Numbered from the stretch's first letter, positions 1 to 5,867 are shown. The stretch: DNA of 7,590 nt from Bacteroidota bacterium (GCA_004322375.1 SCUC01000507.1:1-7590), one strand, 5' to 3'. Numbers and translations: made by a program. The notes: generated by a model from the letters alone, not told the origin.

Positions 1-519
1 ATGGCTATCGTTCGTGCACTTGTCCGTGCAATGATGTTCTTTTAATGACATCATTTCTTCCTTCTTTTTCATTTCCTCGCCCTTCTTCATCATCTCCTCC
101 TTCTTTTCTTTCATTTCTCCCTTCTTTTCCGCTGCTTCGCCCTTATGCTTCATCGCCTCCGCTTTCTTTTCCATCATCGCTTTGTGCATTTCCGCCTCGG
201 TTTTCTCACCCGACTTCGCCTTCTTTTCTAACATTGCCTTGTGCATTTCCGCTTCCGTTTTTTGTCCGGCAGCGGCTTTCTTTTCCATCATTGCCTTGTG
301 GGTTTCTGCATCGGACGCTTCCTTGGTCTCAGCTTTCTTCTGCATCATTTCCTCCTGTTTTACTTTCATCTCCCCCTTGCCTTCCATTTTTTCGACTGTT
401 TTTTTATTCATTTCAGCCTGCTTTTCAGCTTTTGCCGGCTGTTGAGTTTGCCCAACAGCGGCGACTTGCACCAGCGCAAATACCAATGCTACAACGAGAA
501 CAATAAGTAGTTTTTTCAT
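1..519 (-). CDS. Secreted Lys/Glu/Met-rich tandem-repeat protein, C-terminus cut off by the window edge
   Basis: The frame is open from the ATG at 519-517 to base 1, giving 173 residues with no stop, so the gene continues outside the window. The start has a good ribosome site (AAGGA at 527-531, 7 nt spacer). Residues 1-24 look like a signal peptide: MKK, then a run of L/I/V/A ending around AAVGQ. From about residue 28 to 160 the protein is almost entirely Lys, Glu, Met, Ala and Gln, with a 19-residue repeat (unit HKAMMEKKAAAGQKTEAEM at 74-92, repeated at 93-111, and begun again at 112). This should be a long charged helix or coiled coil. At the visible end the composition changes to HHCTDKCTNDSH (162-173). 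The HHCxxxC spacing could bind metal, but the rest of that domain is not visible. Export to the periplasm or surface is inferred from the signal peptide. I do not recognise a named family, and no function is assigned. Confidence 0.8.
   Translation of the reverse strand, partial: MKKLLIVLVVALVFALVQVAAVGQTQQPAKAEKQAEMNKKTVEKMEGKGEMKVKQEEMMQKKAETKEASDAETHKAMMEKKAAAGQKTEAEMHKAMLEKKAKSGEKTEAEMHKAMMEKKAEAMKHKGEAAEKKGEMKEKKEEMMKKGEEMKKKEEMMSLKEHHCTDKCTNDSH
160..300 (-). repeat. 57-bp (19-residue) tandem coding repeat
   Basis: Two full units encode residues 74-92 and 93-111 of the secreted protein, and the first nine residues of a third unit follow at 112-120. The shared frame is HKAM(M/L)EKKA...KTEAEM. 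The units differ by a few substitutions (AAAGQ versus AKSGE), so they are diverged rather than freshly duplicated. Residues 65-73 (TKEASDAET) look like the tail of a still more degraded unit. Confidence 0.75.
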
Positions 520-632
520 AACAATATCCTTGATAGTTAGTTTAGTACAATTGTGAATTAGTAAACCCGACATCTACGAACAACAACATGGCACAGAAAG
601 TTTCATCTATTACGGATTCTGATTGTAACTGC
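520..632. other. Intergenic gap between moaE and the secreted repeat gene
   Basis: This gap of 113 bp holds the ribosome site of the downstream gene (527-531) and an 8-bp palindrome ACAATTGT at 547-554. I see no convincing -35/-10 pair. There is no hairpin followed by a T-run after the moaE stop, so neither a promoter nor a terminator can be called with confidence. The secreted protein is unrelated in role to moaE, so a promoter is expected here but not identified. Confidence 0.4.
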
Positions 633-1043
633 CTACTTCCTGCTGTCAACCCAAATTTCACCATCCTCAAAGAACTCTTTCTTCCAGATGGGTACTTCCT
701 GCTTGAGACGGTCAATCAGAAATTTACACGCTTCAAACGCTTCGTTGCGATGCGGCGATGAAACTGCTATAACAACGCTCGCTTCTCCGATATCCACTCT
801 TCCCACACGATGAATGATGGAGCATTTGCAAATGCTCCACCGCAGGGATGCCTCATCAAGAAGTCGCTGCATCATTTCTAATGCCATTTCGTTGTATGCT
901 TCGTATTCTAATTTGAGAACTCTTTTGCCGTTCGCGTTATTGCGTGTTGTGCCGATAAAGACATCTATCGCCCCCGCCGCCGGGTCGGACGCGCCGTTGA
1001 TAGCCTCTGCTATATTTATCTCTTCTGTTATAATTCTAACCAT
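633..1043 (-). CDS. moaE: Molybdopterin synthase catalytic (large) subunit MoaE
   Basis: MoaE transfers two sulfurs from thiocarboxylated MoaD to cyclic pyranopterin monophosphate to make molybdopterin, in the cytoplasm as a MoaD2-MoaE2 complex. The 136 residues match the family's usual length. The family core is clear: HRVGRVDIGEASV at 78-90, the SSPHRNEAFEAC segment at 95-106, and RLK...PIWKKE at 112-123. K114 and K121 are seven residues apart, as are the two active-site lysines of E. coli MoaE (K119 and K126). The ATG at 1043-1041 lacks a clear Shine-Dalgarno. The gene lies 216 bp downstream of moaD rather than fused or overlapping with it, so it may have its own promoter in that gap. Identity is secure. 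Confidence 0.96.
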   Translation of the reverse strand: MVRIITEEINIAEAINGASDPAAGAIDVFIGTTRNNANGKRVLKLEYEAYNEMALEMMQRLLDEASLRWSICKCSIIHRVGRVDIGEASVVIAVSSPHRNEAFEACKFLIDRLKQEVPIWKKEFFEDGEIWVDSRK

Positions 1044-1080
1044 AGGTCATATTTGAATGTACCGAAACGTAGCTTTGTTT

Positions 1081-1104
1081 ATTTCCTTATTGCTGATAGG
1101 AAAT
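1081..1104 (-). promoter_or_regulatory. Stem-loop in the moaE leader
   Basis: A perfect 7-bp stem (ATTTCCT paired with AGGAAAT) closes a 10-nt loop. It lies about 40 bp upstream of the moaE start and just downstream of the possible -10 box. It is not followed by a T-run on either strand, so it is not an ordinary terminator. It is far too small for the known Moco riboswitch motif. Its role is unknown. Confidence 0.3.
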
Positions 1105-1131
1105 TATAAATTATAACGGATGTTACGTAAC
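1102..1131 (-). promoter_or_regulatory. Possible promoter or operator upstream of moaE
   Basis: On the minus strand two consecutive TATAATT units (1115-1109 and 1108-1102) each contain a perfect sigma-70-like TATAAT. A 10-bp perfect palindrome GTTACGTAAC (1122-1131) sits 6 bp upstream of the first, where a regulator could overlap the -35 region. No good TTGACA-like -35 is present at 16-18 bp (the candidates are TCAAAA and TTACGT). The -10 match could be chance in AT-rich DNA. Confidence 0.3.
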
Positions 1132-1220
1132 CTTTTGAGACAGCCCCAAGGGGGATAAGTTAGAGTCGTGAAAACGAAATTCATACATGCTAGATTGGGT
1201 TCATACATAACATCAGTTAT

Positions 1221-1255
1221 AACAATCGTCAATGATTCAATCCTCAATCGTCAAT
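1221..1255. repeat. Heptamer array A (consensus CNTCAAT; minus strand ATTGANG)
   Basis: On the plus strand the units CGTCAAT (1227-1233), GATTCAAT (1234-1241, one base longer), CCTCAAT (1242-1248) and CGTCAAT (1249-1255) follow a partial unit ACAAT. The 11-mer CAATCGTCAAT therefore occurs exactly at 1223-1233 and 1245-1255. The array begins 4 bp past the moaD stop codon. It is non-coding and shares its 7-bp period, but not its sequence, with the arrays at 5840-5867 and 6882-6909. Confidence 0.7.
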
Positions 1256-1259
1256 TATA

Positions 1260-1505
1260 TCACCCTCCGCTTACCGGAGGAATGATTGCGATTTCATCTC
1301 CCGCAGAAAGTATCCGTTCGTTTGAGACATATTCTCGATTCACCGCAACCCGGACGAAGCTCTTCCATGTTCCGAAACCCGGATACTTGCTTTCAAGCGC
1401 ATCTAACAATTCCGATGCAGCCATCCCGGCGGGGACTTCCAGGGTAAGTTCAGGAGTGCCGGTAATATCCCTTGCTATTGCAAAAAATTTAACTGTCACG
1501 TTCAT
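1260..1505 (-). CDS. moaD: Molybdopterin synthase sulfur-carrier (small) subunit MoaD
   Basis: MoaD is a ubiquitin-like protein whose C-terminal glycine is adenylylated (normally by MoeB) and converted to a thiocarboxylate that supplies sulfur to MoaE. The 81 residues show the family pattern: a beta-strand start (MNVTVKFFAIARDITG), a helix around residues 30-40, a central VAVNREYV (53-60), and GDEIAIIPPVSGG ending exactly in the Gly-Gly (80-81) needed for thiocarboxylation. Its ATG overlaps the moeA stop by 4 bp (ATGA at 1505-1502), and GGAG lies just upstream, so translation is probably coupled to moeA. No moeB is visible in the window, so that activation step must be encoded elsewhere. Confidence 0.96.
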   Translation of the reverse strand: MNVTVKFFAIARDITGTPELTLEVPAGMAASELLDALESKYPGFGTWKSFVRVAVNREYVSNERILSAGDEIAIIPPVSGG

Positions 1506-2695
1506 ATCAACTCCACTTCAACTGTATCGCCTGCTTCTACTGTCGCTGACTCTTCAGGAAGAATAATAAAACAATTCGCTTTCGATAATGATGTGAGGAT
1601 ATTTGAAACTTGAGAGCCGGTTGAATGCACGTGTAACACCCCTTCTTTTTCTTCGAGAATCCCTCTCAGAAAGTGACGCTTCTTATCTTTTTTGATGATT
1701 GATTCTTTAAGTGCAGCGCGAAACCGGAACGGCAGCACGCTGCGAGCGCCTTTCATAGCAAGAATTGCAGGCTTGACAAATTGTAGAAAGGTGACGTACG
1801 TTGACACAGGGTTACCCGGAAGCCCGAACACGGGCACAGCTCCGCTCATCCCGAACAACATCGGCATACCGGGCTTGATATTAACCTTCCAGACCTTTCG
1901 TTCAACTCCAAGAGCTTGCAATACCTCCGGCACCAGGTCGTACGTTCCTGCCGAAACTCCTCCGGAGGTAATAAGAACATCCGCGCTTAAACCTTGAGAA
2001 AGTTTCTGATGCAATTCTTCACGGGAATCTTTCACAATTCCAAGATTGAGAACTGTGCAGCCTACCTGCCGGAGAAGCGCGCTCAAAACATAGCCATTAC
2101 TGTTGCGGATTTTTCCATCGGGTACCGGCCTATTAATTTCAACGATTTCATTTCCCGTAACAAGAACTGCAACTCGCGGAGGACGGTAAACGGAAACAAA
2201 TTGCTTTCCTAATGAAGCGAGCACGCCAAGCTCTTGCGGACGAAGCTCAGTCCCCGGTGAAAAAACAAGAGAGCCTTTTTGTACATCAGCTCCCACTCGA
2301 CGAATGTTTTGTCCCGGCTCGACCCTGCGCATCACGTTGACAAGATGCTCATCCACTCGTTCAGTCCATTCAAGTTGAACCACAGCGTTGCAACCTTCAG
2401 GGATTTTTGCCCCGGTCATAATAGGCATCGCTTCTCCCGGCAAGAGATGTTTTTCCGAAACTGCGCCTGCAGGAATTTCATTAACAATTCGCAATGTCGC
2501 CGGAACGTTGCTCACCTCCTCCGACCGGACGGCAAACCCATCCATCGCTGAGTTATCGAATGCAGGGATATATTCGGCTGAAATAATCTCTTCTGCAAGA
2601 ACAAGTCCTAACGCTTGTTCGAGTGATAAGGTGCATGTTCCCAAAGGGCGTACATGGTTAAGGATAATGTCTAACGCTTCCTTAGCATTAATCAC
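1502..2695 (-). CDS. moeA: Molybdopterin molybdenumtransferase MoeA
   Basis: MoeA hydrolyses adenylylated molybdopterin in the presence of molybdate to form Moco. The 397 residues are a full-length bacterial MoeA: N-terminal domains I/II (about 4-165), the molybdopterin-binding domain III (about 175-315) and the C-terminal domain IV (about 325-397). Visible family motifs are PAFDNSAMDGFAV (44-56), IMTGAKIP (92-99), TGNEI (180-184), TSGGVSAGTYDLV (243-255) and GLPGNPVST (291-299). The acidic and Thr positions known from E. coli MoeA are kept (D52, T94, D138, E183, D253). The start is a GTG at 2695-2693, supported by AAGGAG with 8 nt spacing. The gene overlaps mocA by 8 bp and moaD by 4 bp. In this setting it probably serves the hydroxylase fed by MocA and XdhC. 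E. coli-type genomes keep moeA elsewhere. Confidence 0.97.
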   Translation of the reverse strand: MINAKEALDIILNHVRPLGTCTLSLEQALGLVLAEEIISAEYIPAFDNSAMDGFAVRSEEVSNVPATLRIVNEIPAGAVSEKHLLPGEAMPIMTGAKIPEGCNAVVQLEWTERVDEHLVNVMRRVEPGQNIRRVGADVQKGSLVFSPGTELRPQELGVLASLGKQFVSVYRPPRVAVLVTGNEIVEINRPVPDGKIRNSNGYVLSALLRQVGCTVLNLGIVKDSREELHQKLSQGLSADVLITSGGVSAGTYDLVPEVLQALGVERKVWKVNIKPGMPMLFGMSGAVPVFGLPGNPVSTYVTFLQFVKPAILAMKGARSVLPFRFRAALKESIIKKDKKRHFLRGILEEKEGVLHVHSTGSQVSNILTSLSKANCFIILPEESATVEAGDTVEVELI

Positions 2696-3284
2696 GCTCT
2701 TTACTCCTTAGAACCGCTTGGTATTGTTCCGGGGTATCAATATTGACGAGTACTCCCCCTTCTTGAACAGTGACTTCAAGAATTTCATCTCGATGCGTAT
2801 GGACCACTTCCTTCGCGCCTTTCTCCTGCGATGCAGAATGAAGTGCTGGAAAAAGCGACTTGCCAAAAATAACCGGATGTCCTCGTTTGCCATTATACAC
2901 AGGAATAATAATATTTTTACCGGAAGTCCAGAACCCTTGCAACAAATCCACTATAACGGAATGCGAAAATAACGGGTGATCTACAGGGCAGACAAGACAG
3001 CCATGAGTTGTTTCACTCTCAAGCGCTTGGACACCTGTAATCAGGGAAGATAGCTGGCCCGTTTGCCAGAACGAATTGATCACAACTCTCCCCTCAAACC
3101 ATTGCAAAGTACCTTGAATCTCTTCAGCCTGCGAGCCGAGAACAATAATGGTTTCCGTTACTCGCGCGGAACGTAACGTTCGGACAATACGCTGCAGGAA
3201 TGTCTCTCCCTCGATGGTAAGCAATGCCTTAGGTTTTCCCATCCGCACGGATGCACCCGCTGCAAGTATAATTGCGGAAATCAT
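2688..3284 (-). CDS. mocA: Molybdenum cofactor cytidylyltransferase (MocA-type nucleotidyltransferase)
   Basis: MocA couples CTP to Mo-molybdopterin to give the cytosine dinucleotide cofactor used by xanthine-dehydrogenase-family hydroxylases. The 198 residues fit a single MobA-like NTP transferase domain. They show the nucleotide-binding signature LAAGASVRMGKPK (7-19), the metal-binding PVDHPLF (100-106, with D102), GHPVIF (135-140) and NIDTPEQY (181-188). LAAG rather than the LAGG typical of GTP-using MobA favours the CTP-specific group, as does the neighbouring xdhC. The start ATG overlaps the amidohydrolase stop by 4 bp (ATGA) and the gene end overlaps moeA by 8 bp. The fold is certain. 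The choice of CTP over GTP is inference from motif and context. Confidence 0.9.
   Translation of the reverse strand: MISAIILAAGASVRMGKPKALLTIEGETFLQRIVRTLRSARVTETIIVLGSQAEEIQGTLQWFEGRVVINSFWQTGQLSSLITGVQALESETTHGCLVCPVDHPLFSHSVIVDLLQGFWTSGKNIIIPVYNGKRGHPVIFGKSLFPALHSASQEKGAKEVVHTHRDEILEVTVQEGGVLVNIDTPEQYQAVLRSKERD
2704..2709 (-). promoter_or_regulatory. Ribosome binding site of moeA, fixing a GTG start
   Basis: AAGGAG lies inside the last codons of mocA, 8 nt before the GTG at 2695. It is the strongest Shine-Dalgarno seen in the window. It explains why moeA starts with GTG inside mocA. Confidence 0.75.
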
Positions 3285-4621
3285 TTTCGGTAGTTCTCGC
3301 GAAGCGATTGCACATCATAGAGTACTCCATTCTTTACAATCATTGAAATGGATGTAGTGTTTCGGATATCTTCGAGAGGGTTTTTATCTAACACGAGAAA
3401 ATCGGCTTCAAATTTCAAGTGGACAAATCCGACCTTATCCCGTAGCCCAAGATATTCAGAGGAAAAAACACTTGCTGAAAGAATCGCTTGCATTGGCGTT
3501 AGTCCTGCTTTTACCAAATTTTCCAGCTCTATGTGATACGCTATTCCGGGCAATGTTGGCAAATTACTTCCCACAGGAACCGGTATATAGTCCTTGATAA
3601 CGGCAGAAGCATTATCATAAATAATTTCAAGATGATCGCTCGCGTACGCATTGTTTGTACACGTGGAATAAAAACCTGAACGAAACTGGGGAGCTGCATA
3701 TTCCATCATCGTCGCCTGTGGCAACGCTCTCCGGAAGAGCGAATCTCCAAGGAGACGCTGGACTATGCTAGGTCCGTTTGCAAGATATTCAAAGAATGTT
3801 AGCGTCGGCACGTAATAAACGTTATTTGACCCCATTCGAGAAACAACCGCGCTTGAAAGTCGTTCATCAAGAATACCATGCACTATCGAAAAAGCCCCTA
3901 CTTCAAGCATGACTTCTGCGTTTCTTAATTTCGGCGTCTGGATAGAAACTAACAATCGTTGTCGCTTCGCTTCCTTCATAAACACCGTCAGCGCCATAGT
4001 ATCAACCTGCTCTTCATGATGCTGTGAATCGCCGCACCATTGCAAATCGTCATACTTCAACAATACATGGTTAATACCATTCTCCTTCATGTTGGCGATG
4101 TGCGCTCGCGCTTCAGCCTCTGTCCTTGGAAGCTTTCGAAGCAACGAGTCTATCGCGGAACGGTCATCTTCTTCAACAGACGATTGCGCCATCGGCATCG
4201 TGTACATTACCATCAGTTCAGGAATGTTGGCTGAATCATCTCTTTGTAGGCGTTCAACTTCACGCCTCTGCTCCGGTGAGGAGACAATGATATTGGCTGT
4301 AGTAACTCCCATGAGAAACATCATTTTCAAGTCTTCTACAGTCCTGTATTGGGCATGAACGTCTATCAACCCCGGAATGATATACTTGCCGCTTACGTCA
4401 ATAACCGATGCACCGTCCGGTGGGATATTGGAGTATGCTTTCCCTGCCAGGGATATAGATTTCCCACGGATAACGACGTTTGTGTTTGTCAATGCGACGT
4501 TATTCCACCCGTCTATCAGTGTGGCGCCCTTGAAAAGAATCGGTTTTAAGGATTGAGTCAAGGCTGTGCTTGACATGAACAATAGGAAAAGAATAATTGT
4601 AGCGTAGCGCTGGGATGTCAT
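3281..4621 (-). CDS. Secreted amidohydrolase-superfamily protein with a degenerate metal site
   Basis: This 446-residue protein has a signal peptide (hydrophobic IILFLLFMSSTAL at about 9-21) followed by an imidazolonepropionase-like amidohydrolase architecture. The N-terminal beta-sandwich strand is KGATLIDGW (31-39), then comes IIPGLIDVH (81-89), and the C-terminal signature is VKAGLTPMQAILSAS...YLGL (370-393) with ADFLVLDKNPLEDI (406-419). The barrel's usual metal ligands are only partly present. HxH reads H89-A-Q91, a possible lysine ligand is K189 (VLLKY), the first barrel His reads Gln (SIQTP, Q228), the second is kept (IVHG, H248), and the closing GTD reads GSN (N353). Three of about six ligands are changed, so ordinary hydrolysis is doubtful. 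It might be a pseudoenzyme, or use one metal or none. It lies 8 bp after xdhC and overlaps mocA by 4 bp, yet its signal peptide sends it out of the cytoplasm where its neighbours act. Its substrate is unknown. Confidence 0.88.
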   Translation of the reverse strand: MTSQRYATIILFLLFMSSTALTQSLKPILFKGATLIDGWNNVALTNTNVVIRGKSISLAGKAYSNIPPDGASVIDVSGKYIIPGLIDVHAQYRTVEDLKMMFLMGVTTANIIVSSPEQRREVERLQRDDSANIPELMVMYTMPMAQSSVEEDDRSAIDSLLRKLPRTEAEARAHIANMKENGINHVLLKYDDLQWCGDSQHHEEQVDTMALTVFMKEAKRQRLLVSIQTPKLRNAEVMLEVGAFSIVHGILDERLSSAVVSRMGSNNVYYVPTLTFFEYLANGPSIVQRLLGDSLFRRALPQATMMEYAAPQFRSGFYSTCTNNAYASDHLEIIYDNASAVIKDYIPVPVGSNLPTLPGIAYHIELENLVKAGLTPMQAILSASVFSSEYLGLRDKVGFVHLKFEADFLVLDKNPLEDIRNTTSISMIVKNGVLYDVQSLRENYRK

Positions 4622-4629
4622 TGCAAATA

Positions 4630-5766
4630 TTACTTTTTCTTCTCAAACACGTGCAAATGCTTTTTCAGTTCCTCCGATTTGCTGATTGGTTGGTGGTTTC
4701 CGCGTCTCGTGTTGATAATCTCTGCAACGACGCTAATGGCAATTTCTTCCGCCGTTACGGCCCCGATTTCGATGCCGATGGGGGCATGTACGCGGCGCAT
4801 AGTTTCGACCGAAATTCCGCGTTGGGCAAGATGCTCGTACGTTGTCAGCACCTTTCTCTTGCTTCCTATCATGCCGATATACCGGGCAGGAGTTTTTATG
4901 ACCCGTTTGAGAATTTCTTCATCGTACTGATGACCCCGTGTAATAATAACAACATAGGTTGATTCCTTAATGGGAATACGTTCCAGCGCCTCTCCGAAAT
5001 CCATTGCAAATGTCTGTACAGCTTCAGGAAATCGCCCGGCATTCGCGAATTTTTCCCTATCGTCAATAATTGTTACTCTGAATCCCGCCAGAGAGGCAGC
5101 TTGTGATACAAACTTCGATACATGTCCGCCGCCGAAAATCAATAAGCTGGGAGTTCCCCGTACCGGTTCAAGGATAATTTCTCCCTGCTCTGTTGGTATG
5201 CGATGAGATGAATTATTATGGAACGTTCTTCGTACAATTTCAGCAAGCGACATATTCGTTTGCGCGTCCGACGAGGCAAGAACGATTTTTTCCATTTTCT
5301 TTACCACACCGCTGCTCCATTCGGATGTTTCCTGCGGCAGCACCGGAATCAAATCCTTTGTTGTTACCTCGCCATCAGGCAAGAGGTGGGTAAGCAACAA
5401 GCTATCCTCGCCGATTTCTCTCATAGCTTGTAGTTTTTGAATCAGGGGAATTTGTTTTCGCGTTACCGGTTCGATAAGAATATCCAGCTTACCGCCGCAA
5501 ATTAAGCCCCCCTCCATATCCTCCTCGTTTAATTCGAAAGAACATAGTTCAGCTTTCCCGGTTGAGTATAAGCGATTAGCATGAAGTACAACATCCCCCT
5601 CCATGCAACCGCCGCCTACCGTTCCAACAGAAACGCTTCCCCCTTGCTTAACAAGCATTTTTGATAATGCAGAAGAGGGAGTTGAGCCGCTTGTAGAAAT
5701 AACCGTCGCGAGCATCACATGCTCTTCAGTTTCTAACGCGGAAAGGAGTTCTTTATAAATATCCAT
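4630..5766 (-). CDS. xdhC: XdhC/CoxI-family molybdenum cofactor maturation protein
   Basis: XdhC proteins bind Moco, protect it, promote its sulfuration and deliver it to xanthine-dehydrogenase-type apoenzymes in the cytoplasm. The 378 residues hold both domains of a complete member. The N-terminal XdhC_CoxI domain has TSGSTP (25-30) and VGGGCMEGDVV (50-60), with C54 and C90 (LICGGK) as candidate Moco ligands. The C-terminal Rossmann domain has LLIFGGGHVSKFV (208-220), IIDDRE (233-238), TRGHQYD (276-282), YIGMIGSKRK (296-305) and HAPIGIEIGAVTAEEIAISVVAEII (327-351, family hallmark). The ATG at 5766 has AGGGA close upstream. It leads the five-gene unit, and the XdhC plus MocA pairing points to a molybdenum hydroxylase client that is not in this window. 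The Lys-rich tail (364-378) is unremarkable. Confidence 0.95.
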   Translation of the reverse strand: MDIYKELLSALETEEHVMLATVISTSGSTPSSALSKMLVKQGGSVSVGTVGGGCMEGDVVLHANRLYSTGKAELCSFELNEEDMEGGLICGGKLDILIEPVTRKQIPLIQKLQAMREIGEDSLLLTHLLPDGEVTTKDLIPVLPQETSEWSSGVVKKMEKIVLASSDAQTNMSLAEIVRRTFHNNSSHRIPTEQGEIILEPVRGTPSLLIFGGGHVSKFVSQAASLAGFRVTIIDDREKFANAGRFPEAVQTFAMDFGEALERIPIKESTYVVIITRGHQYDEEILKRVIKTPARYIGMIGSKRKVLTTYEHLAQRGISVETMRRVHAPIGIEIGAVTAEEIAISVVAEIINTRRGNHQPISKSEELKKHLHVFEKKK

Positions 5767-5867
5767 AATTCCCTATAACAATTGTCTCAGGTTTCTCTAC
5801 GAGCTGTAGGCATGCTTCAAGATTTATGCGGTAAACTACGTGAGACATGAAACCTGAAACGTGAAAC
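5767..5867. other. Gap between the carbamoyltransferase and xdhC
   Basis: This 101-bp gap contains heptamer array B at its right edge. Two similar heptamers in the opposite orientation lie near its left edge (GTCTCAG, GTTTCTC at 5784-5797). The segment 5784-5795 is an 11/12 inverted match to 5849-5860, so a transcript crossing the gap could fold with a loop of about 53 nt. No clear promoter is seen. TTATAG right at the xdhC ribosome site is too close to the start to be a normal -10. Confidence 0.45.
5840..5867. repeat. Heptamer array B (consensus NTGAAAC; minus strand GTTTCAN)
   Basis: Four contiguous 7-bp units lie on the plus strand: GTGAGAC, ATGAAAC, CTGAAAC and GTGAAAC (5840-5846, 5847-5853, 5854-5860, 5861-5867). 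The first base varies and the other six are constant apart from one A to G change. The array directly abuts the TAA stop of the carbamoyltransferase (5868-5870). Confidence 0.75.

Larger units (their letters stand above)
1044..1259. other. 216-bp moaD-moaE intergenic region with several short repeats
   Basis: This is the largest gene-free stretch in the window. Read towards moaE it contains a heptamer array (1221-1255), an 8-bp palindrome GTTATAAC (1216-1223), the 9-bp direct repeat ATGTATGAA on the minus strand (1200-1208 and 1180-1188, 20 bp apart), a tight CCCC/GGGG element (about 1144-1155), a 10-bp palindrome GTTACGTAAC (1122-1131), a doubled TATAATT (1102-1115) and a stem-loop (1081-1104). 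Small plus-strand frames through it have no family features. A promoter for moaE is likely here, but the many elements leave its position open. Confidence 0.5.
1260..5766 (-). other. Probable transcription unit xdhC - amidohydrolase - mocA - moeA - moaD
   Basis: Five genes on one strand are joined by an 8-bp gap (4622-4629), a 4-bp overlap (3281-3284), an 8-bp overlap (2688-2695) and a 4-bp overlap (1502-1505). No space remains for internal terminators. Such packing implies one mRNA and translational coupling. Four of the five act in molybdenum cofactor maturation, so co-regulation with a molybdenum hydroxylase is likely. The 101-bp gap upstream of xdhC and the 216-bp gap after moaD are the natural limits of the unit. 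moaE and the carbamoyltransferase could still be part of a longer transcript. Confidence 0.75.

Noticed and set aside
45..506. Long plus-strand frame encoding a Pro/Ser/Phe/Leu-rich protein
   Set aside because: It is the antisense of the secreted Lys/Glu/Met-rich gene: GAA/AAG/ATG codons read backwards as TTC/CTT/CAT. It has no ribosome site or recognisable domain, while the minus strand has a signal peptide, repeats and a good ribosome site.
1044..1130. Moco (molybdenum cofactor) riboswitch upstream of moaE
   Set aside because: Only a 7-bp hairpin with a 10-nt loop is visible. The multi-stem architecture of the known Moco RNA motif is not apparent in the short leader.
1144..1155. CCCCAAGGGGG as a terminator hairpin after moaD
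   Set aside because: Full pairing leaves a two-base loop, the usable stem is only about 3 bp, and no T-run follows on either strand.
1221..1255. CRISPR-like array
   Set aside because: Units are 7 bp and contiguous with no spacers, and no cas genes are present. It is a short tandem repeat.
1168..1566. 132-aa plus-strand frame through the intergenic region and moaD
   Set aside because: Most of it is antisense to moaD and moeA. The rest covers the heptamer array, and there is no motif or ribosome site.
2688..3284. MobA (GTP-dependent guanylyltransferase) as the name for the nucleotidyltransferase
   Set aside because: The N-terminal signature is LAAG rather than LAGG, and the neighbours (xdhC) serve the cytosine-dinucleotide enzyme family, so MocA fits better. 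Some uncertainty remains.
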